Counted from the first letter of the stretch, positions 1-9,063 are shown. The stretch is DNA of 64,000 bases from an uncultured Lachnospiraceae bacterium (GCA_910585715.1 CAJUEX010000005.1:41885-105884); one strand, 5' to 3'. Notes: generated by a model from the letters alone, not told the origin. Translations and numbers: made by a program.

Positions 1-288
1 CCCTTTTTTAAAGTCCTGACTCATAACAACAAGCGCTTCATATATGGAACTGTCCCCGTGGGGATGGTATTTACCCATAGTATCCCCTACGATACGGGCG
101 CTTTTCCGGTAAGGCTTATCCCATTTGATTCCAAGCTCATGCATATCATAAAGGGTTCTTCTCTGCACCGGCTTCAGACCATCCCGCACATCCGGAAGGG
201 CTCTTGCAATAATGACGCTCATGGCATAGTCGATATAGGACTTTTCCATCACTTCAGAATATTCTGTTTTAATGATTTTCTCTTCCAT
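1..288 (-). CDS. parC: Type IIA topoisomerase subunit A (ParC/GyrA family), N-terminal part
   Basis: The first 96 residues of the DNA-cleaving subunit are present; the rest lies beyond the left edge. The translation contains YIDYAMSVIIARALPDVRDG, then RRTLYDMHELG, ARIVGDTMGKYHPHGDSSIY and the start of the MSQDF motif, which together form the quinolone-pocket helix-turn-helix of GyrA/ParC proteins. The catalytic Tyr would fall outside the window. The start is the ATG behind a GAGACAACAGGA stretch. The gene begins 12 bp after subunit B and is surely in its operon. The pair is away from any dnaA/recF context, so topoisomerase IV (ParC) is more likely than the main gyrase, but the fragment alone does not decide this. 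Confidence 0.85.
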   Translation of the reverse strand, partial: MEEKIIKTEYSEVMEKSYIDYAMSVIIARALPDVRDGLKPVQRRTLYDMHELGIKWDKPYRKSARIVGDTMGKYHPHGDSSIYEALVVMSQDFKKG

Positions 289-300
289 TCCTGTTGTCTC

Positions 301-2223
301 CTATACGTCTAAAATCGCCTCATTGGCACGCTCGTAAATAAATGCTTTTCTGGGGGGCACATCCGTGCCCATAAGCATTTCCGTTGTCTGGGACGCAAGG
401 CGGCTGTCTTCGATTTCCACTTGCTTTAAAATTCTCGTTTCCGGATTCAGCGTGGTTTCCCAAAGCTGGTCCGCATCCATTTCTCCAAGTCCCTTATATC
501 TTTGTAAAGTAAAAGGACCCTTATGTTTTTTTCTGTATTTTTCCAAAGCCTTATCGTCATATAAATATTCTTCTTTTCCTTTGCTGGGCATTGCCTTATA
601 CAAAGGCGGCATGGCAATATATACATGCCCCTCCGAAATCAGCTCCGGCATGAACCGGTAAAATAAAGTCAGCAAAAGAGTGGAAATATGGGCGCCGTCC
701 ACGTCCGCATCTGCCATAATGATAATTTTATCATATCGTAATTTGGTAATGTCAAAATCATTTCCATAGCCTTCTGAAAAGCCGCAGCCAAAGGCATTTA
801 TCATGGTCTTGATTTCCGCATTTGCCAGCACCTTGTCAATGCTTGCCTTTTCCACATTTAAAATCTTGCCCCTGATTGGCAGAATTGCCTGATATGCACG
901 ATTTCTGGCAGTTTTGGCGCTTCCTCCTGCAGAATCTCCCTCCACAATGAAAATTTCGCATTTAGAGGCGTCCTTGGACTCGCAATTTGCAAGTTTTCCG
1001 TTAGAATCAAAGGAATATTTCTGTTTGGTAAGCAGGTTGGTCTTTGCTTTTTCCTCCGATTTCCGAATCTTTGCTGCCTTTTCCGCACAGCCGATAATGC
1101 TTTTTAACTCTTCTAAATTCCTGTCAAAATACCGGACGATTTCGTCTCCGGTTACCTTGCTCACTACCTTTGCCGCATCCTGATTGTCCAGCTTTGTTTT
1201 GGTCTGCCCTTCAAAACGGGGGTCGGGATGTTTGATAGAGATAACCGCCGTCATGCCGTTTCGCACATCCGCTCCGGTAAAGTTGGCATCCTTTTCCTTT
1301 AAAATGTTCAGCTGTCTGGCATAATTGTTGATGACCGTGGTAAACATGGTCTTAAAGCCTGTTAAATGAGTGCCGCCCTCTGCGTTGTATATATTATTGC
1401 AGAATCCAAGCACATTTTCATGGAATTCATTCACATACTGGAAAGCCGCTTCCACAGTGACGCCCTCGCTTTCCCCGGAAAAATAAATGACCTCATGGAC
1501 AGTATCCTTGGATTTATTCATATCCTTTATAAAACCAATAATTCCTTCCGGTTCATGAAAGGTAGTATGCTCCGGCACATCCCCGCGCCTGTCTTCAAAC
1601 TCTATAGTAAGCTCCGGATTCAGATAAGCGGTTTCATGAAGCCTGCTTTTTACTTCCGAGCCCTTAAACCTTGTCCTGTCAAAAATGGTATCATCAGGCA
1701 GGAAATTGATTTCCGTTCCGGTTTCCTTTGTCTTGCCCACTACAGGCAAAAGCCCTTTTTCCAGTTCGATAACCGGAATGCCTCTTTCGTATTTATCCTC
1801 GTAAATAAAGCCTCCCTTTTTGACCCGTACAGTCAAAAAGGTGGACAGGGCGTTTACTACCGAGGAACCTACTCCATGAAGCCCGCCGCTTGTTTTATAG
1901 GCGGAATCATCAAATTTTCCTCCTGCATGGAGGGTGGTAAATACAAGCCGTTCCGCACTCATGCCCTTTTCGTGCATTTCCACGGGAATGCCCCTGCCGT
2001 TATCGGATACGGTTGCAGAACCGTCCTTTTCCAGAGTGACATAAATATGGGAACAGAACCCGGCTAAATGCTCATCTACCGAGTTGTCTACGATTTCATA
2101 TATTAAATGGTTTAGCCCTTTTGTGGAAACGCTTCCAATATACATACCCGGTCTTTTCCGAACGGCTTCCAAGCCTTCCAGCACAGTAATGCTGGAAGCA
2201 TCGTATGTATTTTTGTCTGCCAT
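301..2223 (-). CDS. parE: Type IIA topoisomerase subunit B (ParE/GyrB family)
   Basis: This is the ATPase subunit of an ATP-dependent type II topoisomerase, working with the subunit A gene downstream. At 640 residues it has the usual compact length of Gram-positive GyrB/ParE. The GHKL ATP-binding fold shows EIVDNSVDEH (43-52), DNGRGIP (74-80) and GGLHGVGSSVVNALS (113-127). The Toprim domain shows EGDSAGGSA (428-436) and the metal-binding DADVDGAH (505-512). The form KTSGGLHGVGSSVVNALS resembles ParE more than GyrB, whereas the Toprim DADVDGAH is gyrase-like. ParE is therefore a cautious name. A sigma-A type promoter lies about 120 bp upstream. Confidence 0.9.
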   Translation of the reverse strand: MADKNTYDASSITVLEGLEAVRKRPGMYIGSVSTKGLNHLIYEIVDNSVDEHLAGFCSHIYVTLEKDGSATVSDNGRGIPVEMHEKGMSAERLVFTTLHAGGKFDDSAYKTSGGLHGVGSSVVNALSTFLTVRVKKGGFIYEDKYERGIPVIELEKGLLPVVGKTKETGTEINFLPDDTIFDRTRFKGSEVKSRLHETAYLNPELTIEFEDRRGDVPEHTTFHEPEGIIGFIKDMNKSKDTVHEVIYFSGESEGVTVEAAFQYVNEFHENVLGFCNNIYNAEGGTHLTGFKTMFTTVINNYARQLNILKEKDANFTGADVRNGMTAVISIKHPDPRFEGQTKTKLDNQDAAKVVSKVTGDEIVRYFDRNLEELKSIIGCAEKAAKIRKSEEKAKTNLLTKQKYSFDSNGKLANCESKDASKCEIFIVEGDSAGGSAKTARNRAYQAILPIRGKILNVEKASIDKVLANAEIKTMINAFGCGFSEGYGNDFDITKLRYDKIIIMADADVDGAHISTLLLTLFYRFMPELISEGHVYIAMPPLYKAMPSKGKEEYLYDDKALEKYRKKHKGPFTLQRYKGLGEMDADQLWETTLNPETRILKQVEIEDSRLASQTTEMLMGTDVPPRKAFIYERANEAILDV

Positions 2224-2339
2224 AATCTTTTCTTTCCCTTCTTAAATCCTTGCTGGGGATTGTTTTTGGTTGCTTATGAAAGTGAAATCTTGCCTGAAAT
2301 AGGGGGTATTTTTGAAAATTCCATAAGTACACAGAATGT

Positions 2340-2367
2340 ATTATAGCATAAAATTGGGGGAAATCAA
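2340..2367 (-). promoter_or_regulatory. Sigma-A promoter for the topoisomerase operon
   Basis: On the minus strand TTGATT (2367-2362) and TATAAT (2345-2340) are separated by 16 bp, giving a near-consensus promoter about 115 bp before the subunit B start. Confidence 0.7.
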
Positions 2368-2416
2368 AGAAAAAATGAGGCGGGGAATTTTGAATATGCT
2401 CGGGTGTGTGGGACAT

Positions 2417-2449
2417 GAGGACGCAGGAACAGGCAGAGCATATAGCAGC
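2417..2449 (+). repeat. Solitary left arm of a type A palindromic element
   Basis: This stretch begins GAGGACGCAGGA and continues to GCATATAGCAGC. About 28 of its 33 bases match the left arm of the complete element at 25262. No conserved core and no complementary right arm follow; the sequence runs straight into the stop codon of the truncated gene at 2453. It is read as half of an element left after a deletion. Confidence 0.6.
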
Positions 2450-2452
2450 TTT

Positions 2453-3277
2453 TTACTTTTTGACAGTAACGTATTTTTGTTTTTTGCTGTTTGGTTTATT
2501 TGGAATTGTCATTGTAAGCACATCTTCTGCCAGTAACGGTTTTAAATGTCTTTTGGCAAAGCCTTGTTCGTCTGCAAAGCCTAAATAAGCTGCTATTTCT
2601 TTTTTGCTCTTAGGTTCTGAACAATATTTTAAGATTCGTTTTTTTATGTTATCTTGGGTTGTATCTTGGGTTGTATCTTGAGTGTTTAGACCACGGAACA
2701 TTACCATTATTTCACTGGAACTCACCTTGTATTCTGCCATTTTAATCCCATGTTCTTCACAGCTTTCCCGGATTTTCTCAATTCCTCTTCCCCACGCTTC
2801 AATATAACCCGAACGGAAAAATGTATTTGCAATTAAGGGATTGTATGCTCTTGAATTATGTTTCTTTAATAAATTATCAACTGTCCAGTCATCCGGAAAA
2901 ACACATTCATTCCCAATATAAATTCGGTCTTTATACACGCTTATCTGTATCGGAATAAATGTTGCATAATTCTTGTGGACAATGGCATTATAAATTGCTT
3001 CTCTCAAGGCTTCTCTGGGGTATGGATAGGTTTCCACACGAGTAACATCTTCGTAAGAAATTTCAGCTTTCAGATATTTAGTGAATAGCAAATCAATAAC
3101 CTTATCTGCCTGTGATATCAATGAGCCGTGTACATCATCCTGATAACGCAGGTCTGAATCCGTCTCAAAATATCCTATTTTAATATAGGCGCCAAACACC
3201 CATCGTTCCGGGTCATGATGAAAAAGAAGAATTCCGGCTCTGTTAATGACTCCATTTTCCATAAGTCTAAGATGCAT
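2453..3277 (-). pseudogene. 5'-truncated AlbA_2/RecG-like ATP-binding protein
   Basis: The 274 residues match the central and C-terminal parts of the AlbA_2 (Schlafen-type) putative DNA-binding/HATPase_c_4 regulator family, often labelled RecG-like. Visible marks are GILLFHHDPERW, the YPREALREAIYNAIVHKNY block of the GHKL-like domain, GYIEAWGRGIEKI and a C-terminal winged helix (SKKEIAAYLGF). Full-length relatives are typically more than 400 residues, with the AlbA_2 domain first; that domain is absent. The first ATG lies only 10 bp past the degV stop and has no convincing ribosome site. A TTQDTTQD repeat precedes the winged helix. I read it as a remnant. A shortened translated protein coupled to degV cannot be excluded. 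Confidence 0.7.
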
Positions 3278-3287
3278 ACTTTCTAAA

Positions 3288-4166
3288 TTAAAGCTTCTTC
3301 GTCACCGCAATTGCCAAAGCCCCCGGTCCGATATGGCAGGCAATGCTTAAGGACAAGGGATCCATATGAATTTCATAGCCCGGAAATTTTTCTGCAAGCT
3401 CTTCCTTTAACAGCTGAGCAGCCTCAAGGTCTTTCGTATAAGCTATCTGTAGCCTTACTCCCGGTTCCTGTCCTTCTTCTGCCAGCCCTCCAAAACGGCT
3501 TTTAATATCGTTTTCAATGGCAGTCATCATAATGGATTTTCCCTGATTTTTCGTGCGTGCCTTTGCAAAGGCATCCAGTTTTTCCCCCTGTATCTGCAGA
3601 ACAGGCTTTAATTTCAATAAAGTTCCAAGAGCTGCAGCAGCCGGGGTGATTCTGCCGCCTTTTTTCAAATAGTATAAAGTATCTAACATAATATAAATGC
3701 TGGAATTAAATTTATCCCCTTCCAGTATTTCTTTTATTTCCTTTCCCGTTTTTCCTTCCTCTGAAAGCCGGATGGCGTCCAGAACGGACTGGCGCTGGGT
3801 AACGGAAATCCGCTGATTGTTCACTACATATACTTTTCCGGCAAATTCCTCTTCTTCCGAAAGCATAAGGGCTGTCTGGCAGGAGCCGCTTAGGCCGCTG
3901 GACATGGGGATGTGAACTACCTCTTCGTATTCCTTTAACAGGCCTCTCCACAAATCCATAACGGAATCGGGAGATGGCTGTGAGGTGGAAATCTCTGCCC
4001 CTGTTTCCAGCTTTTCATAAAACCCTTCCTGGGTTAAGGAAATATCTTCAAAAAAGGTTTCCTCGTTAATCATAAAAGGCATTGGCAAAACCGTAATGCC
4101 CATTTCCTCTCCCTGCTTTTGTGTAATGCCGCTGTTGCTGTCGGTCATAATTGATGCTTTTTTCAT
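3288..4166 (-). CDS. DegV family (FakB-type) fatty acid-binding protein
   Basis: DegV/FakB proteins hold a fatty acid so that the kinase FakA can phosphorylate it for phospholipid synthesis. The 292-residue product begins KKASIMTDSNSGI, the family's DxxSx phosphate-site opening. It has STSQPSPDS near 80, IPMSSGLSGS near 105 and a C-terminal HIGPGALAIAV. The start is set at the internal ATG preceded by GGGAGGAAAAC; a longer frame from 4211 has no ribosome site. It follows recG by 28 bp, and the FakA-like partner is just upstream in the same leftward block, which supports a functional FakAB pair. Confidence 0.85.
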   Translation of the reverse strand: MKKASIMTDSNSGITQKQGEEMGITVLPMPFMINEETFFEDISLTQEGFYEKLETGAEISTSQPSPDSVMDLWRGLLKEYEEVVHIPMSSGLSGSCQTALMLSEEEEFAGKVYVVNNQRISVTQRQSVLDAIRLSEEGKTGKEIKEILEGDKFNSSIYIMLDTLYYLKKGGRITPAAAALGTLLKLKPVLQIQGEKLDAFAKARTKNQGKSIMMTAIENDIKSRFGGLAEEGQEPGVRLQIAYTKDLEAAQLLKEELAEKFPGYEIHMDPLSLSIACHIGPGALAIAVTKKL

Positions 4167-4194
4167 GTTTTCCTCCCTGTGTACAAGACACGTT

Positions 4195-6249
4195 TTATAT
4201 TGTTTTTCCATGCTCTTTTTCCATCTGCATAAGCAGGCGGTTCTTTAAAAGCGCATGGCTTTCTTTTGATAATGTGCGGTCTTCTTTTAAAAGTTTGTTT
4301 ACATCCTCGGATGCGTTTGTAAGCATGTTGGAATCTGTGTATATGTCCGCAATCCGAAAGGAAAAGGAGCCGCTTTGTAAAATTCCAAGCAAATCTCCGG
4401 GGCCTCTCAGTTTGAGGTCTTCGTTGGCAATGAAAAAGCCGTCGTTAGAGTGGTTCAGGATATCAAGCCGTTCTTTGGAATGCTCATTTTCCTTTGTATC
4501 AATAAAAATGCAGTAGGATTGATGCGTCCCTCTACCAACCCTGCCTCTTAGCTGGTGGAGCGTGGCAAGTCCGAAACGGTCTGCATTTTCCACCATCATG
4601 ACGGCAGCATTTGGAACATTGATTCCCACCTCGATTACTGTAGTGGATACAAGCACCTGAATGTTACCCTTTGCAAACTCCTCCATAACCTGATTTTTTT
4701 TGGCAGGAGTCATCTTCCCATGAAGATATTCAATCTGAATGGTATCAGGCAGCTCCTTTTTCAGATTTTTTGCATAATCCATCACATTTTCCAGCTCATC
4801 CATTACGCCGCTTTCCACCATGGGACAGATGATATAAGCCTGTCTGCCTTCTTTTACCTTTTCTTCTATAAATTCATATGCCTTTTTCCGAAAATCAGTA
4901 CCAACCACGCAGTTTTTAATAGGAAGCCGGTTTTTGGGCAGCTCCGGTACGGTGGAAACTGCCAGTTCCCCATATAAAATAATGGCAAGGGAACGGGGAA
5001 TAGGCGTTGCGGACATCACCAGCGTATGCACATCCCCGCCTTTCCTGGTCAGCTTTTCTCTTTGTGCCACACCGAACCTGTGCTGCTCATCCGTTACTAC
5101 AAGAGCCAGATTCTTAAATTCCACATTATCCTCTAATAAGGCATGAGTGCCGATAACCAGGTTATAGCTGCCATCCCTGATTTTCTCCTTGGCTTCCCTT
5201 TTTCCCTTTGCAGTCAGGGAACCTACTAACAGTACCGGTTCAAATGGCAGCCCGTACTCTGCTATCATCCGGCTTACCGTTTCAAAATGCTGGACTGCCA
5301 GAACCTCCGTAGGCGCCATAAACGCTCCCTGATATCCGTTGGACACACATAACAAAAGGCTTAACAGTGCAAGAATCGTCTTGCCGGAGCCCACATCTCC
5401 CTGCAGAAGCCGGTTCAACGTGCCGCCGCTGCATAAATCCCCTTCAATTTCTTTCCATGCCTTTTTCTGGGAATCCGTAAGCCGGTAAGGAAGGGCTTCC
5501 ATCAGCCTGCCTGTATGGGCTGTTGGAATCATGGCATGGCTGTTTTCCTTTGCCTGCAAATCCTCTTTTAAATATTTAATGGATAATATAAAAAAGAAAA
5601 ATTCTTCATAGGCAAGCCGCTTTCTTGCTTCCGTCATGGCTTCCCTGCTCTCCGGATTATGAATGGCGGACAGCGTATCCATATAGGAGGAAAAACCATA
5701 TTTATCCAGCAGTTCCTTTGGAAGATATTCCGGAACTTCCTCCAAAGCCTCCAAAGCCTTTTTGATATATTTCTTCAACGTATCGTTGGAAAGCCCCTTG
5801 GTCTTTGCATAAACAGGCTGCAGGCTGTCCAAAAGAGCTTCATAAGCTTCCGGTTTAAACAGCTTCGGCTGTTCCATGGAACAAATTCCGTTTTTTTTAT
5901 GCACATTGCCTGAAAATACATATATACTGCCGGGCTTTAAGGTCTTTTTTAAATAGGGCATATTAAAGTACGTGATTTTCACGCTGCCCGTTTCATCTCC
6001 TGCCTGAAGGGATAAAATGGATTTTCCGTTTCGGTGAAGCAGGGATGGCTCTTTTGTAATGCGTCCAAGAAATGCAGCCCTGCCGCTGTCCGGAAGGCTT
6101 TCGACCTTTAAGGCATCTCCGTAAGTTTCAAAATCCTTTGGAAAATGATGAACAAGATCTCCCAATGTTTCAATGTTCAGTTTTTGAAAAAGAAGGGCAT
6201 TTTTTTCACCAATGCCCTTCAATTCTGTAATCTTACAGGAAAAATCCAT
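4195..6249 (-). CDS. recG: ATP-dependent DNA helicase RecG
   Basis: RecG remodels stalled replication forks and Holliday junctions. At 684 residues it is full length. The N-terminal wedge/OB part spans about 1-150, the Walker A motif is LLQGDVGSGKT (281-291), the DEAD-box variant is DEQH, the SAT motif is MSATPIPRS, and motif VI is RGRVGRGTHQSYC. The gene lies 20 bp downstream of the fakA-like gene and 28 bp upstream of degV. The neighbourhood resembles the rpmB-yloU-yloV-recG region of Bacilli. Confidence 0.96.
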   Translation of the reverse strand: MDFSCKITELKGIGEKNALLFQKLNIETLGDLVHHFPKDFETYGDALKVESLPDSGRAAFLGRITKEPSLLHRNGKSILSLQAGDETGSVKITYFNMPYLKKTLKPGSIYVFSGNVHKKNGICSMEQPKLFKPEAYEALLDSLQPVYAKTKGLSNDTLKKYIKKALEALEEVPEYLPKELLDKYGFSSYMDTLSAIHNPESREAMTEARKRLAYEEFFFFILSIKYLKEDLQAKENSHAMIPTAHTGRLMEALPYRLTDSQKKAWKEIEGDLCSGGTLNRLLQGDVGSGKTILALLSLLLCVSNGYQGAFMAPTEVLAVQHFETVSRMIAEYGLPFEPVLLVGSLTAKGKREAKEKIRDGSYNLVIGTHALLEDNVEFKNLALVVTDEQHRFGVAQREKLTRKGGDVHTLVMSATPIPRSLAIILYGELAVSTVPELPKNRLPIKNCVVGTDFRKKAYEFIEEKVKEGRQAYIICPMVESGVMDELENVMDYAKNLKKELPDTIQIEYLHGKMTPAKKNQVMEEFAKGNIQVLVSTTVIEVGINVPNAAVMMVENADRFGLATLHQLRGRVGRGTHQSYCIFIDTKENEHSKERLDILNHSNDGFFIANEDLKLRGPGDLLGILQSGSFSFRIADIYTDSNMLTNASEDVNKLLKEDRTLSKESHALLKNRLLMQMEKEHGKTI

Positions 6250-6269
6250 AATAACTTTCCATTCTGTTT

Positions 6270-7925
6270 CTATTCTGCTGAAATCACATAGTAGTAAATG
6301 GGCTGGCCGCCAAATTGAAGCTCCACGTCACATTCCGAATAAAGCTTTTCAATTTCAGCTCCCACCTTTTCAGCCTCTTCTTCTTTTACATCCTGTCCGT
6401 AGTATATGCTGATAAGCTCTACTTCGTCATCACCTATCATTTCCTCCACCATCTCAATGGTAGTTTCTGCAATATCCTTGCCCACTGCTAATATACCATG
6501 ATCTCCTATACCCATAATATCGTTTTCACGAATGGTCTTTTCATCAATTACCGTATCTCTCACCGCATAGGTAACCTGCCCTGTCTTTACATTGCTGATT
6601 TCGGAAAGCATGTTCTGTTCGTTTTCCTTTGCAGATAAATCCGGTACATAATTGATAATGGCTGTAATACCCTGGGGAATATTCTTTGTAGGAATTACAA
6701 TGACATTTTTATCCTCCACCAGAGATTGTGCCTGATTGGCTGCCAGAATAATGTTTTTATTGTTGGGGAAGATAAAAACATTCTTTGCATTTACCTGTTC
6801 TATGGCGCTTAAAATATCCTCTGTGCTTGGATTCATGGTCTGTCCGCCTTCAATAATCACATCCACTCCAAGGTCCGTTAAAATTTCATTTAAGCCTTCT
6901 CCAATGGAAACGGAAATAAATCCGGTATCCTTTGGCGGCTCTTTCTTAACCGCTGCCTGTTTCTTTTCCTCTTCCTTAAACAGCTTTTCCTGATGCTCAA
7001 GCCGCATATTGTCAATTTTCATATTGGAAAGAGCGCCGTATTTTAATGCACGTTGGATGGCAAGTCCCGGGTCGTTTGTATGCACATGCACCTTTACGAT
7101 ATCATCATCTGCCACTACAACGATAGAATCGCCGATGGACTCCAAAAATGCCTTGAAGTCCATTTCATGCTTTATATTAAAGGTTTTGGAAAGCATAATG
7201 ATGAACTCGGTGCAATAGCCGTATTTAATATGGGCAGTATCCGCCGCAAGACTGTCTGCGTTCACTGCCTTACTTGTTGCCTCCACATCAAAGGACAAAT
7301 CGATTTCCTCGCCTCTGTATGCCATCAGGCAGCCCTTTAACACTTCAATCAGACCCTGTCCGCCGGAATCCACCACGCCAGCCTGCTTCAATACCGGAAG
7401 CATTTCCGGTGTCTTTGCAAGAACCTCTTCGCCGTAGGTTATGACTGCTTCCATAAAGCTGTCCAAATCCTCTGTGTTTTCCAGTTCTTTTGCTTTCTGG
7501 GAAATTCCCTTTGCCACAGTGAGAATGGTTCCCTCTTTTGGCTTCATAACTGCCTTATATGCACTTTCCACAGCCTTTTCCATAGCTTTTGAAAGTGTTT
7601 TTATGTCAAGCACTTCCTGCTCTCCGATTACCTTGCTGAATCCTCTGAAAAGCTGTGATAAAATAACGCCGGAATTTCCTCTTGCGCCGCGTAAGGAGCC
7701 GGAGGAAATAGCCTTTGCAAGCTGTTTTAAATCGGGAGTATCGCCTAATGCCGCCACTTCCTTTGCAGCAGACATAATCGTCAGAGTCATATTCGTTCCC
7801 GTATCCCCGTCCGGAACCGGAAATACGTTCAATTCATTGATATATTCTTTTTTTACTTCTAGATTTTTTGCACCGGCTAAGAACATATGGGAAAGCATCT
7901 TAGCATCGATTGTATTTACCGCCAC
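6270..7925 (-). CDS. fakA: DAK1/DegV-type fatty acid kinase FakA (YloV)
   Basis: FakA is the ATP-binding subunit that phosphorylates fatty acids carried by DegV/FakB proteins. The N-terminal DhaL domain contains NVFPVPDGDTGTNM (33-46), the nucleotide and Mg site, and SGSLRGARGNSGVILSQ near 90. A middle domain and a C-terminal DAK1-like domain (about 340-551) follow, including FIFPNNKNIILAANQA. The 551-residue length is normal. It lies 13 bp after the Asp23-family gene, as yloU-yloV in Bacillus. Confidence 0.92.
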   Translation of the reverse strand: MAVNTIDAKMLSHMFLAGAKNLEVKKEYINELNVFPVPDGDTGTNMTLTIMSAAKEVAALGDTPDLKQLAKAISSGSLRGARGNSGVILSQLFRGFSKVIGEQEVLDIKTLSKAMEKAVESAYKAVMKPKEGTILTVAKGISQKAKELENTEDLDSFMEAVITYGEEVLAKTPEMLPVLKQAGVVDSGGQGLIEVLKGCLMAYRGEEIDLSFDVEATSKAVNADSLAADTAHIKYGYCTEFIIMLSKTFNIKHEMDFKAFLESIGDSIVVVADDDIVKVHVHTNDPGLAIQRALKYGALSNMKIDNMRLEHQEKLFKEEEKKQAAVKKEPPKDTGFISVSIGEGLNEILTDLGVDVIIEGGQTMNPSTEDILSAIEQVNAKNVFIFPNNKNIILAANQAQSLVEDKNVIVIPTKNIPQGITAIINYVPDLSAKENEQNMLSEISNVKTGQVTYAVRDTVIDEKTIRENDIMGIGDHGILAVGKDIAETTIEMVEEMIGDDEVELISIYYGQDVKEEEAEKVGAEIEKLYSECDVELQFGGQPIYYYVISAE

Positions 7926-7938
7926 TGCTATATCCTCC

Positions 7939-8295
7939 TTAATCGATCACTCGAACACCTTCAACAAAGATGTTTACTTTTTCTACCTGAAGACCTGTAA
8001 ATTCCTCAACCTTGTATTTTACATTACTTATCAGATTGTCTGAAACCGTCAGAATATTCACGCCATAAGCAACAATCAGATGAAAGTCGATTGCCAGCTT
8101 GGAATTATCCACATTTACGGAAATGCCTGTTGCCAGACTGTCCATTTTCAATAATTTCACAAGCCCGTCCTTCACATTCACACTTGCCATGCCCACAATC
8201 CCAAAGCATTCCACTGCCACGCTGCCTGCATAATTGGCAATTACGTCCCGATCTATCTCAATATTGCCAAGATGTGTATTCATCATACTTTTCAT
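7939..8295 (-). CDS. Asp23/Gls24 family protein (YloU-like)
   Basis: This is a 118-residue Asp23/Gls24 envelope stress-response family protein of the YloU type. It shows GNIEIDRDVIANYAGSVAVE at the N-terminus, the internal VNVDNSKLAIDFHLIVAYG strand pair, and a C-terminal VEEFTGLQVEKVNIFVEGVR. Its ribosome site is GGGAGG before ATG. It is first in the leftward fakA-recG-degV block, divergent from rpmB across nearly 950 bp holding two palindromic elements. The molecular role of YloU proteins remains unclear. Confidence 0.9.
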   Translation of the reverse strand: MKSMMNTHLGNIEIDRDVIANYAGSVAVECFGIVGMASVNVKDGLVKLLKMDSLATGISVNVDNSKLAIDFHLIVAYGVNILTVSDNLISNVKYKVEEFTGLQVEKVNIFVEGVRVID

Positions 8296-8331
8296 AGGTC
8301 TGACCTCCCTTAAAATTCATACTTACTAATG

Positions 8332-8360
8332 ATTATAACCGATTTTAGAAAAAAATGGAA
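8332..8360 (-). promoter_or_regulatory. Likely promoter of the asp23-fakA-recG block
   Basis: A perfect TATAAT (8337-8332, minus strand) lies about 37 bp before the asp23 start. The -35 region 17 bp upstream (TTCCAT) is weak. Confidence 0.5.
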
Positions 8361-8400
8361 CAGAGTTTGAAAAAAAATGGTTGAGGGAGGGGGTTGGATG

Positions 8401-8565
8401 GGGGACGCAGGGGCAGGCGGAGCAGGTAATAGGCTTAGTGGCACGCTCTCGCTCTATGAAAACGCAACGGTACTAACGTACCAAAATACGGTACGTAAGG
8501 ACCGGCGTTTTCATAAGGCCTCTAAGCCTATTACCTGCTCCGCCTGCCCCTGCTGGTTATCGAAA
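8401..8565 (+). repeat. Palindromic element, type A, copy A1
   Basis: The arms 8407-8437 and 8523-8553 are perfect 31-bp inverted repeats. Between them lies the family core: CACGCTCTCGCTCT, then AAAACGCA, then the hairpin CGGTACTAACGTACC / GGTACGTAAGGACCG around AAAATAC, then GCGTTTTCATAAGG. The copy ends in the shared flank TGGTTATCGAAA. There is no coding sequence; it lies between divergent asp23 and rpmB, so it is not simply a terminator of either. Confidence 0.85.
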
Positions 8566-8849
8566 AGCCCCGTGGATGAGGTGACTGGAAAAGTTTATGT
8601 TGTTTGATAGATTTTGCTTTTTATTCACTTTATTTTCTTATCCTATCCTATTGCGCTTATTTATAATTTTCCGTGCAATTATAATATTAATTAATTATAT
8701 TTTAATTTTCCCCAAAATTACTAATTGTTTTTATTCAAAAATAACTTCTTCTGTCATCTCCCTAAAACACTACTTTGTAAGCAATAAAATCTCTCTACAC
8801 AGCAAAAACAAATCTCGCAATACCCAAAAAAATCTGAAGACCCTTGAAA
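8566..8849. other. AT-rich spacer between two palindromic elements
   Basis: About 280 bp of AT-rich DNA between copies A1 and A2. One open frame runs through it but ends inside the A2 arm, has no ribosome site and resembles nothing I recognise. I see no gene or clear signal here. Confidence 0.5.
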
Positions 8850-9063
8850 AGCCTGCCGATACACAGCCGGAGTCTGCGGAGGATATAGAAAGCTTAGAGG
8901 CCTTATGAAAACGCCGGTCCTTACGCACCGTATTTTGGTGCGTTAGTACCGCTGCGTTTTCATAGAGCGAGAGCGTGCCACTAAGCTTTCTATATCCTCC
9001 GCGGACTCCGGCGTCCTCACCACCAAAATTTCTATATCCGCTACAGACTCCGGCGTCCTCACC
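8850..9063 (-). repeat. Palindromic element, type A, copy A2 (inverted, with duplicated arm)
   Basis: The arms 8866-8896 and 8982-9012 form a 31-bp inverted repeat with one mismatch; their sequence is unrelated to the A1 arms. The core is in the opposite orientation to A1: read on the minus strand it gives GTGCCACGCTCTC on the plus complement, then the CGGTACTAACGCACC hairpin. The outer 33 bp (8989-9021) are repeated directly at 9031-9063 with a few changes. The copy lies just upstream of the rpmB promoter. Confidence 0.85.

Noticed and set aside
1366..2067. 233-codon frame on the plus strand
   Set aside because: It lies fully antisense to the topoisomerase subunit B gene, has no ribosome site and its product has no recognisable features.
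7441..8043. 200-codon plus-strand frame
   Set aside because: Antisense shadow of fakA running into asp23; the translated product is serine-rich and unlike any family.
8401..8565. CRISPR array or tRNA-like structure
   Set aside because: The repeats are inverted, not direct with regular spacers, and no tRNA or CRISPR consensus is visible.
8377..8908. Two open frames (76 and 103 codons) in the rpmB upstream region
   Set aside because: Both are formed partly by palindromic element sequence; start signals are poor and no domains are visible.
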